The notes: generated from the sequence alone by a model not told the origin. Shown: positions 1-9,081, counted from the first letter of the stretch. The stretch is DNA of 14,823 bases from Oscillospiraceae bacterium (GCA_902795765.1 CADBMQ010000118.1:1-14823); one strand, 5' to 3'. A program made the numbers and translations.

Positions 1-1
1 T

Positions 2-1417
2 GACGCAGGTAACGCACCGCTCGAAGTTGACTATATTTCGTTCTCATCAGCAGAAGGTGGCGAAGATTCAGTCGCTCCTGCGACAAAAGGCTTCTTCTCA
101 GACTTGGGATTTAGCTTCACTCGTTTTATCGGTTCTTTCATTATAGACTATGACTCAATCGGTAATACAAACGCTAACCCGAATAAAGATGAAACTGTTG
201 ATGTTTGGATTTCAACCGGTCGTGACCAGTTCCAAACACTTCGTGCAATGATTAACGATAAGTACACCAAAACAACAGGCAACGAAGTAAATCTTTCGCT
301 CGTTAACATCACCGCACTTTTGTCGGCAGTTGTTGCCGGTATCGGTCCTGATATTGCAATCGGTACACCTCAAAGTGAGCCTGTAAACTTTGCAATGCGT
401 GGTGCTTGTGTTGATCTTACACAGTTTAATACATATAATGAAGTTGCAAAACGTTTCACAAAAGAGGCAATGATTCCTGCAACCTACGATAATAATAAGA
501 AGGTCGGCGTATACGGCTTGCCGGATACACAGACCTATCAGGTAATGTTCTATCGTAAGGATGTCTTGTCAGAACTCGGATTGAAAGTTCCGAAAACTTG
601 GGACGACGTAATCAGCACAATCACAGTCCTCAACAAAAACAACCTCGAATTCGGCTTGCCTGTTTCAACAACACTCGACCCGAACGGTGGTAAACTTACA
701 TTCTATTCGTTGTTGCTCCAAAACGGTGGTAAACTTTATAAAGATGACAATACTGCCACTGATTTGTTTACACCTGCGGCAACAAACGCATTCAAACTTT
801 GGACTAACTTCTACGCAAACTACGAGTTGCCGAAAACATACGATTTCCAAAACCGTTTCAGAACAGGTGAGATGCCGATTGGTATTTCTGCTTATACATT
901 ATATAATACACTTATGGTAGCAGCGCCTGAAATCAACGGCTTGTGGGACTTCACAACAATCCCCGGCACAATGCGTGACGGCAAACTTGATACATCGAAC
1001 GCATTGCTCACAACCTACACAATTATGCTTTCCGACTGCGACAAGAAAGAACTTGCTTGGCAGTTTATGGATTGGTGGACATCAGCAGATGCACAGTCAC
1101 AATACGGTAGTGAGTTGGAGTGTATCATGGGTCCGTCTGCTCGTTACAACACAGCAAACAACGAAGGTTTTGCTCGTTTGCCTTGGACAAAGAAAGAACT
1201 TAACAAACTTAATGGTCAGCTTGCAAATGCTTATGCAATGCCTGAAATCCCCGGTAGTTACTTCTTGACTCGTCACATCAACAACGCATTCTACGCAGTA
1301 ATCAATAAGGATGCTGATCCTAAGGATACATTGATGGATTACGCAAAGACGATTGATGAAGAAATCTTGAAGAAACGTGAAGAATTTAACTTGCCGACAG
1401 GCAAGGAAGAGAATTAA
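2..1417 (+). CDS. Extracellular solute-binding protein (family 1), C-terminal part; 5' end outside window
   Basis: The reading frame is already open at base 2, so this is the 3' part (471 residues visible) of a longer gene; the TTG at 104 is internal. From about base 206 the protein has the form of a family 1 sugar-binding protein: a beta-strand start (VDVWIST), then GIGPDIAIG, where 'PDI' is typical of the first lobe, then a hinge-like segment YQVMFYRKDVLSELGLKVPKTWDD and a Trp/Tyr-rich second lobe ending in an alpha-helical tail. This class captures sugars or oligosaccharides outside the cell and delivers them to ABC permeases. Normally a signal peptide and lipobox sit just before the first strand. 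Here about 70 residues precede it instead, beginning with a strand-like segment (APLEVDYISF) that resembles the end of a carbohydrate-binding jelly-roll domain. The full protein is therefore probably a large fusion. The two permease genes follow after 17 bases. Family assignment is firm; the substrate and the identity of the N-terminal domain are not. Confidence 0.85.
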   Translation, partial: DAGNAPLEVDYISFSSAEGGEDSVAPATKGFFSDLGFSFTRFIGSFIIDYDSIGNTNANPNKDETVDVWISTGRDQFQTLRAMINDKYTKTTGNEVNLSLVNITALLSAVVAGIGPDIAIGTPQSEPVNFAMRGACVDLTQFNTYNEVAKRFTKEAMIPATYDNNKKVGVYGLPDTQTYQVMFYRKDVLSELGLKVPKTWDDVISTITVLNKNNLEFGLPVSTTLDPNGGKLTFYSLLLQNGGKLYKDDNTATDLFTPAATNAFKLWTNFYANYELPKTYDFQNRFRTGEMPIGISAYTLYNTLMVAAPEINGLWDFTTIPGTMRDGKLDTSNALLTTYTIMLSDCDKKELAWQFMDWWTSADAQSQYGSELECIMGPSARYNTANNEGFARLPWTKKELNKLNGQLANAYAMPEIPGSYFLTRHINNAFYAVINKDADPKDTLMDYAKTIDEEILKKREEFNLPTGKEEN

Positions 1418-1434
1418 GGAAGGAGTGAAATAAT

Positions 1435-2391
1435 ATGGCAAAAGACTTTACTGTTGCTACTCACGCAGTTACAGGCGAAACCCGTAAGTTCCGTGAGAAA
1501 GCACCGCTTAAAAAACGTTTTAAGCAAAACTGGGACTGCTATTTATATCTCGCTCCTTACGGAATAATCTTCTTCATCTTTACAATATTGCCCGTATTGA
1601 TGTCGATGGTTCTCAGTTTTACATACTTCAACATTCTCGAAACTCCGAAATTTATCGGACTCGACAACTATATGAACCTGCTCGCAAACGATGACATTTT
1701 CTTGAAGGCACTTCAAAACACCTTGCTCATCGCTTGTATCACAGGTCCTGCCGGCTATATCGGTGCGTTGATGTTCGCTTGGCTCATCAACGAACTTTCT
1801 CCGGTAATGCGTGCAATTATGGTAACAGTACTTTATGCTCCGTCTCTTTCGGGTGGTGCGATTGCTGTATGGCAGGTATTGTTCTCAGGTGACGCATACG
1901 GTTGGGCAAACGGTGTTTTGCTTGATATGAACTTAATCCAAGAGCCGATTCAGTTCCTAACGAATACCGACTATATGATTTGGATTTGTATCATCATTCA
2001 AATTTGGATGTCACTCGGTGCAGGCTTCCTTTCAAATGTTGCAGGTTTCCGTTCACTCGACCGCTCACAATATGAGGCAGGTTATGTTGATGGTATCTCA
2101 AACCGTTGGCAGGAACTTTGGTTCATCACCTTGCCGGCAATGCGTCCGCAGATGATGTTCTCCGCTGTAATGAGCATCACAAGTGCATTTACAGTTGGTT
2201 GGATTTCAAACTCTTTGTTTGGTATTCCGTCAACAGACTATGCTGTTCACACTATCTTAAACCACATGGAAGACTACGGTAATACTCGTTTTGAAATGGG
2301 TTATGCTTGTGCAATCGCAACCGTATTGTTCGTAACCATGGTTCTTTTGAATCAGTTGATGCAGAAGGTACTCAGAAAGGTGGGACAGTAA
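1435..2391 (+). CDS. CUT1 sugar ABC transporter permease, MalF/UgpA type (first pair)
   Basis: This is an inner membrane subunit of a carbohydrate uptake ABC transporter. The 318-residue protein has a charged cytoplasmic N-terminus (about 1-35) and roughly six hydrophobic segments (near 38-62, 95-118, 125-150, 182-204, 240-262 and 290-311). The EAA loop that docks with the ATPase is clear at about residues 214-234 (EAGYVDGISNRWQELWFITLP), with Gly in place of the second Ala of the EAA triplet. The LAPYGIIFF-type start of TM1 and the 'FIGLDNYMNLL' segment are typical of the MalF-type member of CUT1 pairs. The ribosome binding site AGGAAGGAG lies about 9 bases before the ATG. The gene follows the solute-binding protein and is separated from the MalG-type partner by a single base, so the three genes probably make one importer. 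No ATPase gene is in the window. Confidence 0.93.
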   Translation: MAKDFTVATHAVTGETRKFREKAPLKKRFKQNWDCYLYLAPYGIIFFIFTILPVLMSMVLSFTYFNILETPKFIGLDNYMNLLANDDIFLKALQNTLLIACITGPAGYIGALMFAWLINELSPVMRAIMVTVLYAPSLSGGAIAVWQVLFSGDAYGWANGVLLDMNLIQEPIQFLTNTDYMIWICIIIQIWMSLGAGFLSNVAGFRSLDRSQYEAGYVDGISNRWQELWFITLPAMRPQMMFSAVMSITSAFTVGWISNSLFGIPSTDYAVHTILNHMEDYGNTRFEMGYACAIATVLFVTMVLLNQLMQKVLRKVGQ

Positions 2392-2392
2392 T

Positions 2393-3298
2393 ATGGCACG
2401 TAAGACAAAAGAAATCAATGTTGAAAAGATTAAAGCATCTAAAAAGGTGTTTAATCCGGGTCCCGGCCGTTCAAGATGGGGTAACATAATCAACTTCTTG
2501 TTCCTTTGTTTCATCGGTGTGATTATGCTTTTCCCGATGATTTATATTGTAAACAACGCATTCAAACCACTTGATGAGTTGTTTATGTTCCCGCCTAACT
2601 TCTTCGTTAGAAACCCAACCTTGGATAACTTCACAAACATTTCAGTTTTGATGAGTGAATCTTGGGTACCGTTCTCAAGATATGTGTTCAATACCGTATT
2701 TGTAACAGTTGTTGCAACATTCTTCCACATCATACTTGCTTCACTTGCAGCGTATGTGCTTGAAAAGCGTGACTTCCCTGGTTCAAAGCCGATCTTCAAA
2801 ATTATGGAGATTTCGCTTATGTTCACAGCAACAGCAACAGCAATCCCGAACTACATCATCATGTCGAAACTCGGTATGATTGATACATATTGGGCGCTCA
2901 TTCTTCCGTATGTTGGCTCGACAATGGGTCTCTACCTTATGAAACAGCACCTTACATCGACCATTCCGAACTCACTTCTCGAAGCTGCTCGTATTGACGG
3001 TGCAGGTGAGTTGAAGATATTCCGCTCAATCGTAATGCCTCTTGCAAAACCTGCTTGGCTTACTATGATGCTCTTCGCAGTACAAGCAATGTGGGCTCAA
3101 CAAGGTGCATCACAGATATTTACAGAAGTTAAAAAACCGCTTACCTACGCACTCAACCAGATTATCACCGGTGGTGTTGCACGTGCGGGTGCGGGTGCTG
3201 CGGTTCAGTTGATTATTATCACACCGCCTATCCTGTTGTTTATCCTGACTCAGACACAGGTACTTGATACTATGGCGTCGTCAGGTATGAAGGACTAA
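2393..3298 (+). CDS. CUT1 sugar ABC transporter permease, MalG/UgpE type (first pair)
   Basis: This is the second membrane subunit of the first importer. The 301-residue protein has about six hydrophobic segments and a canonical EAA loop at residues 197-217 (EAARIDGAGELKIFRSIVMPL), which fits the family consensus better than that of its partner. The segment 'MLFPMIYIVNNAFKPLDELF' and the following 'FPPNFF...NPTLDNFTNI' are typical of MalG-type permeases. The C-terminus (MASSGMKD) corresponds to the usual 'GavKG' tail in altered form. The ATG starts one base after the stop of the upstream permease, and its ribosome binding site (AAAGGTGGGA, about 2376-2385) lies inside that gene, which suggests translational coupling. 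The length is near the family norm of about 280-300 residues. Confidence 0.93.
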   Translation: MARKTKEINVEKIKASKKVFNPGPGRSRWGNIINFLFLCFIGVIMLFPMIYIVNNAFKPLDELFMFPPNFFVRNPTLDNFTNISVLMSESWVPFSRYVFNTVFVTVVATFFHIILASLAAYVLEKRDFPGSKPIFKIMEISLMFTATATAIPNYIIMSKLGMIDTYWALILPYVGSTMGLYLMKQHLTSTIPNSLLEAARIDGAGELKIFRSIVMPLAKPAWLTMMLFAVQAMWAQQGASQIFTEVKKPLTYALNQIITGGVARAGAGAAVQLIIITPPILLFILTQTQVLDTMASSGMKD

Positions 3299-3310
3299 GG
3301 AGGGAATGCA

Positions 3311-5548
3311 ATGAAAAAGAGTATTTCAAGACTTGTAGCACTCGTTGCTCTTGTTGTGATGGCTGCTTCGGCATTGCAGATCCCTGCAAGTGCGGAATCT
3401 TCCTATAAATCGTATGTTTACGATAACGAGTCGAAATTTGCCTACGCTGCACCTGAGGCTGCATCGTTCAAAAGAGTTGTCGATGTCAAAGACATCAAAG
3501 ACAATAACGGCAAAAATGTCGCTCGTTTGGAAGAACCGTCAGACATTCACACATCTTACGATAACAAAATCTATATCACAGACCCGAAAACAAATCGTAT
3601 TGTTGTTTTGACATCGGATTATAAATATGTAACCGAGCTCAAAAACTTCAAAAGCACAGTTACAGAGAAAGACGGCACAAAACGTGTTGTGGACGACCAC
3701 TTCACAGAGCCGAACAGCGTTTTCGTTAGCCGAGTAGACGGCAGCATTTATGTCTGCGACTACAAGGGTGTAAACGCAAACAATGTTCCTGCTGAATATG
3801 CGGCAACACTTTCAGCAGATGTTGTTCAAGGCCGTATCGTTCAGTTCGACAAAAACTATAATTTTGTTAGATCGATTTACGATGTTAATTCTGATGTTTT
3901 GAAATCGGAAGGTACATTTACTTTCCAACCGACAAAGGTTGCAGTTGACTCAATCGGACGTATCTTCGTAGTTTCGTTTGGTTTCAACCGTGGTCTTATC
4001 GAGTTGGATTCAAACGGTGAATTCGTTCAATGTTTGGGCGCACCTCCTGCAACACCTGATTTCTTCCAGAAAATCAGACGTATGTTTGCAACAGATGCTG
4101 AAAAAGAAACACTTGAAAAGTGGACTTCAACTGAGTATAGCAACATCGATATCACAGATGATGACTTCATCTACGGTACAATCGATGCATACGAAAAAAC
4201 AGAAGACGCTATGAAAACCAAGTTCGTTCAAAAAATCAACGCAAAGGGTAACGACGTGTTGATTTTGAAAGAACTTCAACCATACGGTGACTATTCAGAG
4301 AAACTTAATAAGGGTACTATCACAGGCCCGTCACTTATTTGTGACGTATCGAGCCTCCCCGATGGTATGTATGCAATTCTCGATAAGCGCCGTTGCCGTG
4401 TGTTCGTTTACAACTCGGATGGTCAGAACTTGTTTGAGTTCGGTGCTCCTCCCGATAAAGCCGATAACTACATCAGCGCTTATGTAGACGGTACACTCGA
4501 ACTTCCTGTTTCAATGGCATGGATTGGTTCAACCTGCTATGTCCTTGACTCGGCAAAGAAAACAATTAATGTTTACAATCTCACCGATTACGGTAATAAG
4601 ATTTTTGCGGCAACCAAACTCCACTTCGAAAATAAATATGACGAAGAGGGCGTTCTTTGGGAAGACATTTTGAAACTCAATAACTCGTCTGCCGCTGCTA
4701 AAAACAGCCTCGGTATGGTAGCATATCGTAAAGGCGACTGGGATACTGCTATGAGTTACTTCAAGCAGACCTATAACCAGGACGGCTATTCAAGAGCATT
4801 CAAGTTCTCTCGTAAAGAGGGAATTGAGAAACACTTCGGTGTTGGTGTTGCAGTAATTGTCGGAGTTATCATTTTGCTCGTTGTAGCATCGAAACTCTAC
4901 AAAAAGTTTGTACCGCCTGCTGATGAAAAGAAATATCGTGGTCAACTCGGCTACGCACCTACACTTATGACTCATCCGTTGCATGGATACTGGGAACTCG
5001 CTCGTGAGGGCAGAGGCGGACTTGCCGCTGCAAATACTGTTCTCGTACTTGCAATGATAGTCAGCCTTATCCAAGCAAGATTTACAGGTTTCCAATTTGA
5101 TATTACCGCTGAAAAAACCAATATTTTGGCTCAGTTCGCTAAAATCTTAGGACTTGTACTTCTTTATACAGTATGTAGCTGGTGCGTAACTGCTCTTATG
5201 AGTGGTGAGGCAGGATTTAAGACAATCTATATCTCAACCTGCTATGCGCTTACACCGCTTATCATTTTCTATCCGATAGCAATCGTTCTTTCGAATGTAA
5301 TGGCTAAGGACGAAAGTAACATTTACAGTCTGTTCCTCACAGTTGCGTTGATTTGGGCGCTCGCACTCATCTTCTTCGGAACAATGAGAATACATGACTA
5401 CACAATAGGTAAAACAATTCTTGTAACATTTATAACAGTTTGCGTTATGGTGCTGGTAGTGTTCCTTGCAACTTTGTTTGCGGCACTTGTCCAGCAGATG
5501 ATTGACTTCGCAGTCAACATTTCAAACGAACTTGCGGCGAGAGCGTAG
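3311..5548 (+). CDS. Membrane protein: signal peptide, NHL-like beta-propeller, TPR-like segment, Yip1-type membrane domain
   Basis: This is a 745-residue fusion. Residues 1-28 form a signal peptide ending in ASA. From about 60 to 440 there are at least five blade-like repeats of the NHL/SMP-30 kind, each a 'P.(S/T)(D/V)' turn followed by two or three strands: near 73 (EEPSDIHTSYDNKIYITD), 131 (TEPNSVFVSRVDGSIYVCD), 205 (QPTKVAVDSIGRIFVVS), 339 and 397. A helix pair at about 460-495 (AKNSLGMVAYRKGDWDTAMSYFKQ) looks like one TPR. A membrane span at about 511-529 ends in the positive stretch KLYKK. From about 555 to the end there are five hydrophobic segments that fit the Yip1 family (PF04893). 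The predicted topology puts the propeller and TPR outside the cell. The gene lies 12 bases after a permease gene, with a strong AAGGAGGG site. A role in sugar uptake is inferred only from context; it could be a surface scaffold or a sensor. Domain calls are by eye. Confidence 0.75.
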   Translation: MKKSISRLVALVALVVMAASALQIPASAESSYKSYVYDNESKFAYAAPEAASFKRVVDVKDIKDNNGKNVARLEEPSDIHTSYDNKIYITDPKTNRIVVLTSDYKYVTELKNFKSTVTEKDGTKRVVDDHFTEPNSVFVSRVDGSIYVCDYKGVNANNVPAEYAATLSADVVQGRIVQFDKNYNFVRSIYDVNSDVLKSEGTFTFQPTKVAVDSIGRIFVVSFGFNRGLIELDSNGEFVQCLGAPPATPDFFQKIRRMFATDAEKETLEKWTSTEYSNIDITDDDFIYGTIDAYEKTEDAMKTKFVQKINAKGNDVLILKELQPYGDYSEKLNKGTITGPSLICDVSSLPDGMYAILDKRRCRVFVYNSDGQNLFEFGAPPDKADNYISAYVDGTLELPVSMAWIGSTCYVLDSAKKTINVYNLTDYGNKIFAATKLHFENKYDEEGVLWEDILKLNNSSAAAKNSLGMVAYRKGDWDTAMSYFKQTYNQDGYSRAFKFSRKEGIEKHFGVGVAVIVGVIILLVVASKLYKKFVPPADEKKYRGQLGYAPTLMTHPLHGYWELAREGRGGLAAANTVLVLAMIVSLIQARFTGFQFDITAEKTNILAQFAKILGLVLLYTVCSWCVTALMSGEAGFKTIYISTCYALTPLIIFYPIAIVLSNVMAKDESNIYSLFLTVALIWALALIFFGTMRIHDYTIGKTILVTFITVCVMVLVVFLATLFAALVQQMIDFAVNISNELAARA

Positions 5549-5555
5549 GAAGGAG
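5547..5555 (+). promoter_or_regulatory. Ribosome binding site that fixes the start of the DUF5696 gene
   Basis: AGGAAGGAG overlaps the upstream TAG stop and sits 8 bases before the ATG at 5564. A GTG at 5555 is in frame, but its first base is the last base of this site, so it cannot be the start. The ATG at 5564 also gives a normal lipoprotein signal beginning MKKFIAALLAAA. Confidence 0.85.
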
Positions 5556-5563
5556 TGACAACG

Positions 5564-8143
5564 ATGAAAAAATTTATTGCTGCATTGCTTGCAGCAGCGT
5601 TAATTGCAGTATCGATGTCCTCCTGTGGCGAGGTTCAATCGAAGAACCCGGAAAAGCCCGACAACATTCCTACTGCTGATACAACCGCAGATTACGATCT
5701 CAATTCAATTGTTTATCGTACAGTTGCTGAAACCGATGCGGTAAAATTTGAAATCAATAACCAGACCACAGATATCAAAATTACTGATAAGTCAAACGGC
5801 TACACCTGGTCAACAGAGGGTAAAAATGACGATGGCTCGGTAACTCGTGGTAATGTTTTCAACATCAAGTATTACAATACTTCAAGTGGCTCGGCTTTGC
5901 AAACTATGTCGAGTGCTGAAGAGTCTGTCGGCAAAGGTCAATACCGCATTGAAGATATTGAAAACGGCGTTAAAGTAACATACGGTGTTGGTGATGTTGA
6001 GTTTAAACGTCTTTGTCCGAACAGTATCTCGAAGGCTCACGCAGAAGAGCTTTTCCCGAAATGGAACGAAGAACAGCGTGGAATTTTCGACAATTACTAT
6101 ACACTTATCGACTTTAACGATGAGGTTTGGCAGGCATACACACCAGACGAACTTGCAGAACAGAAAAAGTTGTATCCGCTTGCTGCCAAAGAGCCGTGCT
6201 ACTATCCTACATACGGCCTTGATAATAACGCAGTTGGCGAACTCAACCCGATTTTCTCGGCAATCGGCTATACAGAGGCTGATAAGGAAAGAGATAACGG
6301 CGGTGTTGATGACGGATCGAAAAGCACTTCGGGTGAACGTGCTGAATTCCAAATTGCCGTTTACTACACACTTGAAAACAATCAGTTGAAAATCAAAATT
6401 CCCGAGAGCGAGATTTACAACTCCAAGAAGTTCGTTATCGATACTCTCGAATGGCATCCGATGCTCACAAACTTCGGTGCAAAACAACAAGGTTACTTCT
6501 TCTTGCCGGATGGCTCGGGTTCAGTTATGAACTTCACAAACGGCAAAGATGTTACTCGTAACGACCCCGTATATATCAATATGTACGGTGTAGATGCTTC
6601 AAGAAGCATCGCAGAAAAAATGTCGTATTATAACGATCCCGTGTTCCCGGTTTATGGTACAGTAGTACAAAACGATGGCAACAAAAACGGTATCTTCGCT
6701 ATAATCGAAAGTGGTGACGCTTTTGCAGGTATAACTGCTCGTTCGTCAGACGGTAGCCGTACTCGCAATATGCTCGTTCCCGAGTTCAGACTCAGCGAAA
6801 AAGCAGAGATGGAAAAACTCGGCGGAGGCGAAGACCAGTCACAAGAAGGATACAAAATCTATCAGTTTCAGAGATATCTCGGCGATATCGCAATGTCGTA
6901 TAGTTTCTTGAACGGCGACAACGCAGATTACTCAGGAATGGCTAAGATTTATGAAAAGTATCTCTTCGGTGAAAACACAAATGGTGCTACCAAGCCGTAC
7001 TATTCAACAGTTGAACTTGTCGGCGCAGTAATGGGCTTCGGTAACATTCTCGGTGTAAACTATGATACTCAGGTTGCTCTTACTTCATACGAGCAGGCTG
7101 AAACAATCGTTAAAGACCTCAACGCAAACGGTTTTAACAATATGAACGTTAAACTTTCGGGTTGGACGAGCGAAGGATATACGCACGACTATATGGATGG
7201 TGCAAAGGTATCGAGCTTGCTCGGTGGAGAAAGTGCATTTAAATCACTTCTCTCAACAATCAACTCGGTTGGCGCAAAAGCTTATCCCGATGCAAATGTT
7301 CAGTACACACTTTGGGACGAACCCAAAGGCTCCGATCAAGTTCAGGCACTTAACCGTAAAGACGGGGAAGCATGTGAGTATGACCCTGTTGACTTCCAAC
7401 CGGATTTGAAAAAAGGCATTCTTAATATGAATGCAATTAAGAAAAACCTTAACGATTACCTCTCACTTGTTTCCAAGTATGATGTTAAAACAGTTTCTCT
7501 CGGCCAGATGGGTCAGCAGATTAACGCTAACTACAAACGCACAGAAGACTTTATGGAGCGTCAGGAAACACTTGAAAATCTCGAAGCAATTCTCAAAGAG
7601 AAGACCGAAGCAGGTTTCTCAATTATGGGTACTTCGGGTGTTGGTAAGCTTGGTAAGTATATGACAACTATCAACGAGTTGCCACTCAAATCGGCACAGT
7701 ACGATAAGTGCGACTACTCTGTACCATTCGCAGCAATGGTATATAGCGGCCACGTCGATTATACAGGTAAGGCTATCAACATTTCAAACAATGACCGCAG
7801 CGACCTTTTGAGAGTTATCGAAAATGGCGCAGGTGCGAACTATAAGTTCACAGGCGAGTATTACGATAAACTCAACGAAACAACAGTCGGTAGCGAGATG
7901 TTCTCAACCGTTTACAGCGATTTGAAGGACTACACCATTAAGCAGTTCGACTATCTCAAAACCGCACAGAAAGATACATACGGTCAAAAGATTGTAAAAC
8001 ACGAACGCTTGGCAGACGGTGTGTTCAAAACAACATTCGCAAACGGCAAGGCAGTCGTAGTAAACTACAATAAAGCAGATTACAACGGTAACGGCGTAAT
8101 CGTTAAAGCAGAAGACTACACATTGATTGGAGGTGCAAACTAA
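5564..8143 (+). CDS. DUF5696-type lipoprotein with glycosidase-like barrel
   Basis: The 859-residue protein has a lipoprotein signal (MKKFIAALLAAALIAVSMSSC, lipid Cys at about residue 21) and should be anchored on the outer face of the membrane. An N-terminal beta-rich region (about 40-290) is followed by GYFFLPDGSGSVMNF at 310-324, a hallmark of the DUF5696 family as I know it. Residues about 450-760 look like a TIM barrel: NVKLSGWTSEGY at 528-539, LGGESAF at 553, AYPDANVQYTLWD at 573, and a later strand KTVSLGQMGQQINANYKR. These lie where catalytic-barrel families place strand-end residues, but I cannot assign a nucleophile or acid/base pair. The family is uncharacterised in my knowledge and tends to occur beside CUT1 permeases and Yip1 proteins. 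The stop overlaps the next ATG by one base (TAATG). An oligosaccharide-processing or sugar-binding role is inference. Confidence 0.8.
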   Translation: MKKFIAALLAAALIAVSMSSCGEVQSKNPEKPDNIPTADTTADYDLNSIVYRTVAETDAVKFEINNQTTDIKITDKSNGYTWSTEGKNDDGSVTRGNVFNIKYYNTSSGSALQTMSSAEESVGKGQYRIEDIENGVKVTYGVGDVEFKRLCPNSISKAHAEELFPKWNEEQRGIFDNYYTLIDFNDEVWQAYTPDELAEQKKLYPLAAKEPCYYPTYGLDNNAVGELNPIFSAIGYTEADKERDNGGVDDGSKSTSGERAEFQIAVYYTLENNQLKIKIPESEIYNSKKFVIDTLEWHPMLTNFGAKQQGYFFLPDGSGSVMNFTNGKDVTRNDPVYINMYGVDASRSIAEKMSYYNDPVFPVYGTVVQNDGNKNGIFAIIESGDAFAGITARSSDGSRTRNMLVPEFRLSEKAEMEKLGGGEDQSQEGYKIYQFQRYLGDIAMSYSFLNGDNADYSGMAKIYEKYLFGENTNGATKPYYSTVELVGAVMGFGNILGVNYDTQVALTSYEQAETIVKDLNANGFNNMNVKLSGWTSEGYTHDYMDGAKVSSLLGGESAFKSLLSTINSVGAKAYPDANVQYTLWDEPKGSDQVQALNRKDGEACEYDPVDFQPDLKKGILNMNAIKKNLNDYLSLVSKYDVKTVSLGQMGQQINANYKRTEDFMERQETLENLEAILKEKTEAGFSIMGTSGVGKLGKYMTTINELPLKSAQYDKCDYSVPFAAMVYSGHVDYTGKAINISNNDRSDLLRVIENGAGANYKFTGEYYDKLNETTVGSEMFSTVYSDLKDYTIKQFDYLKTAQKDTYGQKIVKHERLADGVFKTTFANGKAVVVNYNKADYNGNGVIVKAEDYTLIGGAN

Positions 8144-9081
8144 TGGCTACACAGGCAAAACCGATTCCGGAATTTAAAAAACACAAGCATTCGCTTGAAT
8201 CAAAACAACGTCGATATGGCTACTTGTTTACATTGCCTTTCGTCATTGGTTGCATCGTTTTCGTGCTTTACCCGCTCGTTGAAGCTGTACTTTACAGTTT
8301 CTCGGACGTTTCATACGTACCGGGCGAAGGCTTGTCAATGTCAAACTTCGGTTTGCAAAACTATCAGAGCGTTCTCGGTAACAACCAAGAGTTCAAAGAG
8401 GCGCTTCTATCATCACTTGGTACAACGGGTAAAAACGTTGTAGTAGTTGTTGTATTTGCGTTCTTTATGGCTAGTGTACTTAACACAAAGTTCATCGGCC
8501 GTGGCTTCGTTCGTTCAATTATGTTCTTGCCGGTTATCATCTCAACAGGTGTTGCGGCAGCACTTATGAACGGCGACCTTGCAACATCATCAATGGCAGC
8601 ACAACAAGGCTTCGCTGCAACAGGTAGCGAAGCAGCAGTTTCCACAACTTTCGGTACAATGCTTACTGAAACTATGGGACTAAGTGCAGGGCTTGTAAAC
8701 TTCATTATGGACGCCGTAAAAGATATTTCAAATATCACAACACTTGCGGCGGTTTCAATCGTAATCTTCCTTGCAGGTTTGCAGTCGATTTCAGGCTCAA
8801 TCTACGAGGCAGCTTATATGGAAGGTGCAACCGCTTGGGAAACCTTCTGGAAAATCAGTCTTCCTATGGTATCTCCGATGATTCTTTTGTCGGTTGTATA
8901 TACAATAGTAGACTCGTTCACAGCAACAGACAACGCAGTTATCGGTAAGATACACAACGTGTTGATGGCTTCCGACTTTGCTCCGGGCTCAACAATGGCT
9001 GTTATCTTCTCTTTGATTGTTTTGGTAGTAATCGGCATAATCTTTGCGATACTTTCCAAGATAATCTTCTATCAGGATTAA
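8143..9081 (+). CDS. CUT1 sugar ABC transporter permease, MalF/UgpA type (second pair)
   Basis: The 312-residue membrane protein has a basic cytoplasmic N-terminus (1-25), TM1 with the typical YLFTLPFVIGCIVFVLYPLV pattern, and a clear EAA loop at about 222-241 (EAAYMEGATAWETFWKISLP), with Glu where the consensus has Asp. The loop between the third and fourth membrane segments (about 141-195) is longer than in the first-pair partner and is rich in Ala, Ser, Thr and Met. The ATG overlaps the upstream TAA by one base, and the site GGAGG (8129-8133) lies inside the upstream gene, so translation is probably coupled to that of the DUF5696 lipoprotein. With the next gene it forms a second complete permease heterodimer. 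Confidence 0.93.
   Translation: MATQAKPIPEFKKHKHSLESKQRRYGYLFTLPFVIGCIVFVLYPLVEAVLYSFSDVSYVPGEGLSMSNFGLQNYQSVLGNNQEFKEALLSSLGTTGKNVVVVVVFAFFMASVLNTKFIGRGFVRSIMFLPVIISTGVAAALMNGDLATSSMAAQQGFAATGSEAAVSTTFGTMLTETMGLSAGLVNFIMDAVKDISNITTLAAVSIVIFLAGLQSISGSIYEAAYMEGATAWETFWKISLPMVSPMILLSVVYTIVDSFTATDNAVIGKIHNVLMASDFAPGSTMAVIFSLIVLVVIGIIFAILSKIIFYQD

Noticed and set aside
104..106. TTG as start of the first solute-binding protein
   Set aside because: The frame is open to base 2 and there is no ribosome binding site before it; the sequence after it is not a signal peptide.
5555..5557. GTG as start of the DUF5696 lipoprotein
   Set aside because: Its G is part of the AGGAAGGAG ribosome binding site; the ATG 9 bases later has correct spacing and opens the signal peptide.
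5882..6490. Long open frame of 202 codons on the minus strand
   Set aside because: It lies wholly inside the DUF5696 gene in antisense, lacks a ribosome binding site, and its Cys/Phe/Val-rich translation is what reverse reading of this codon usage gives.
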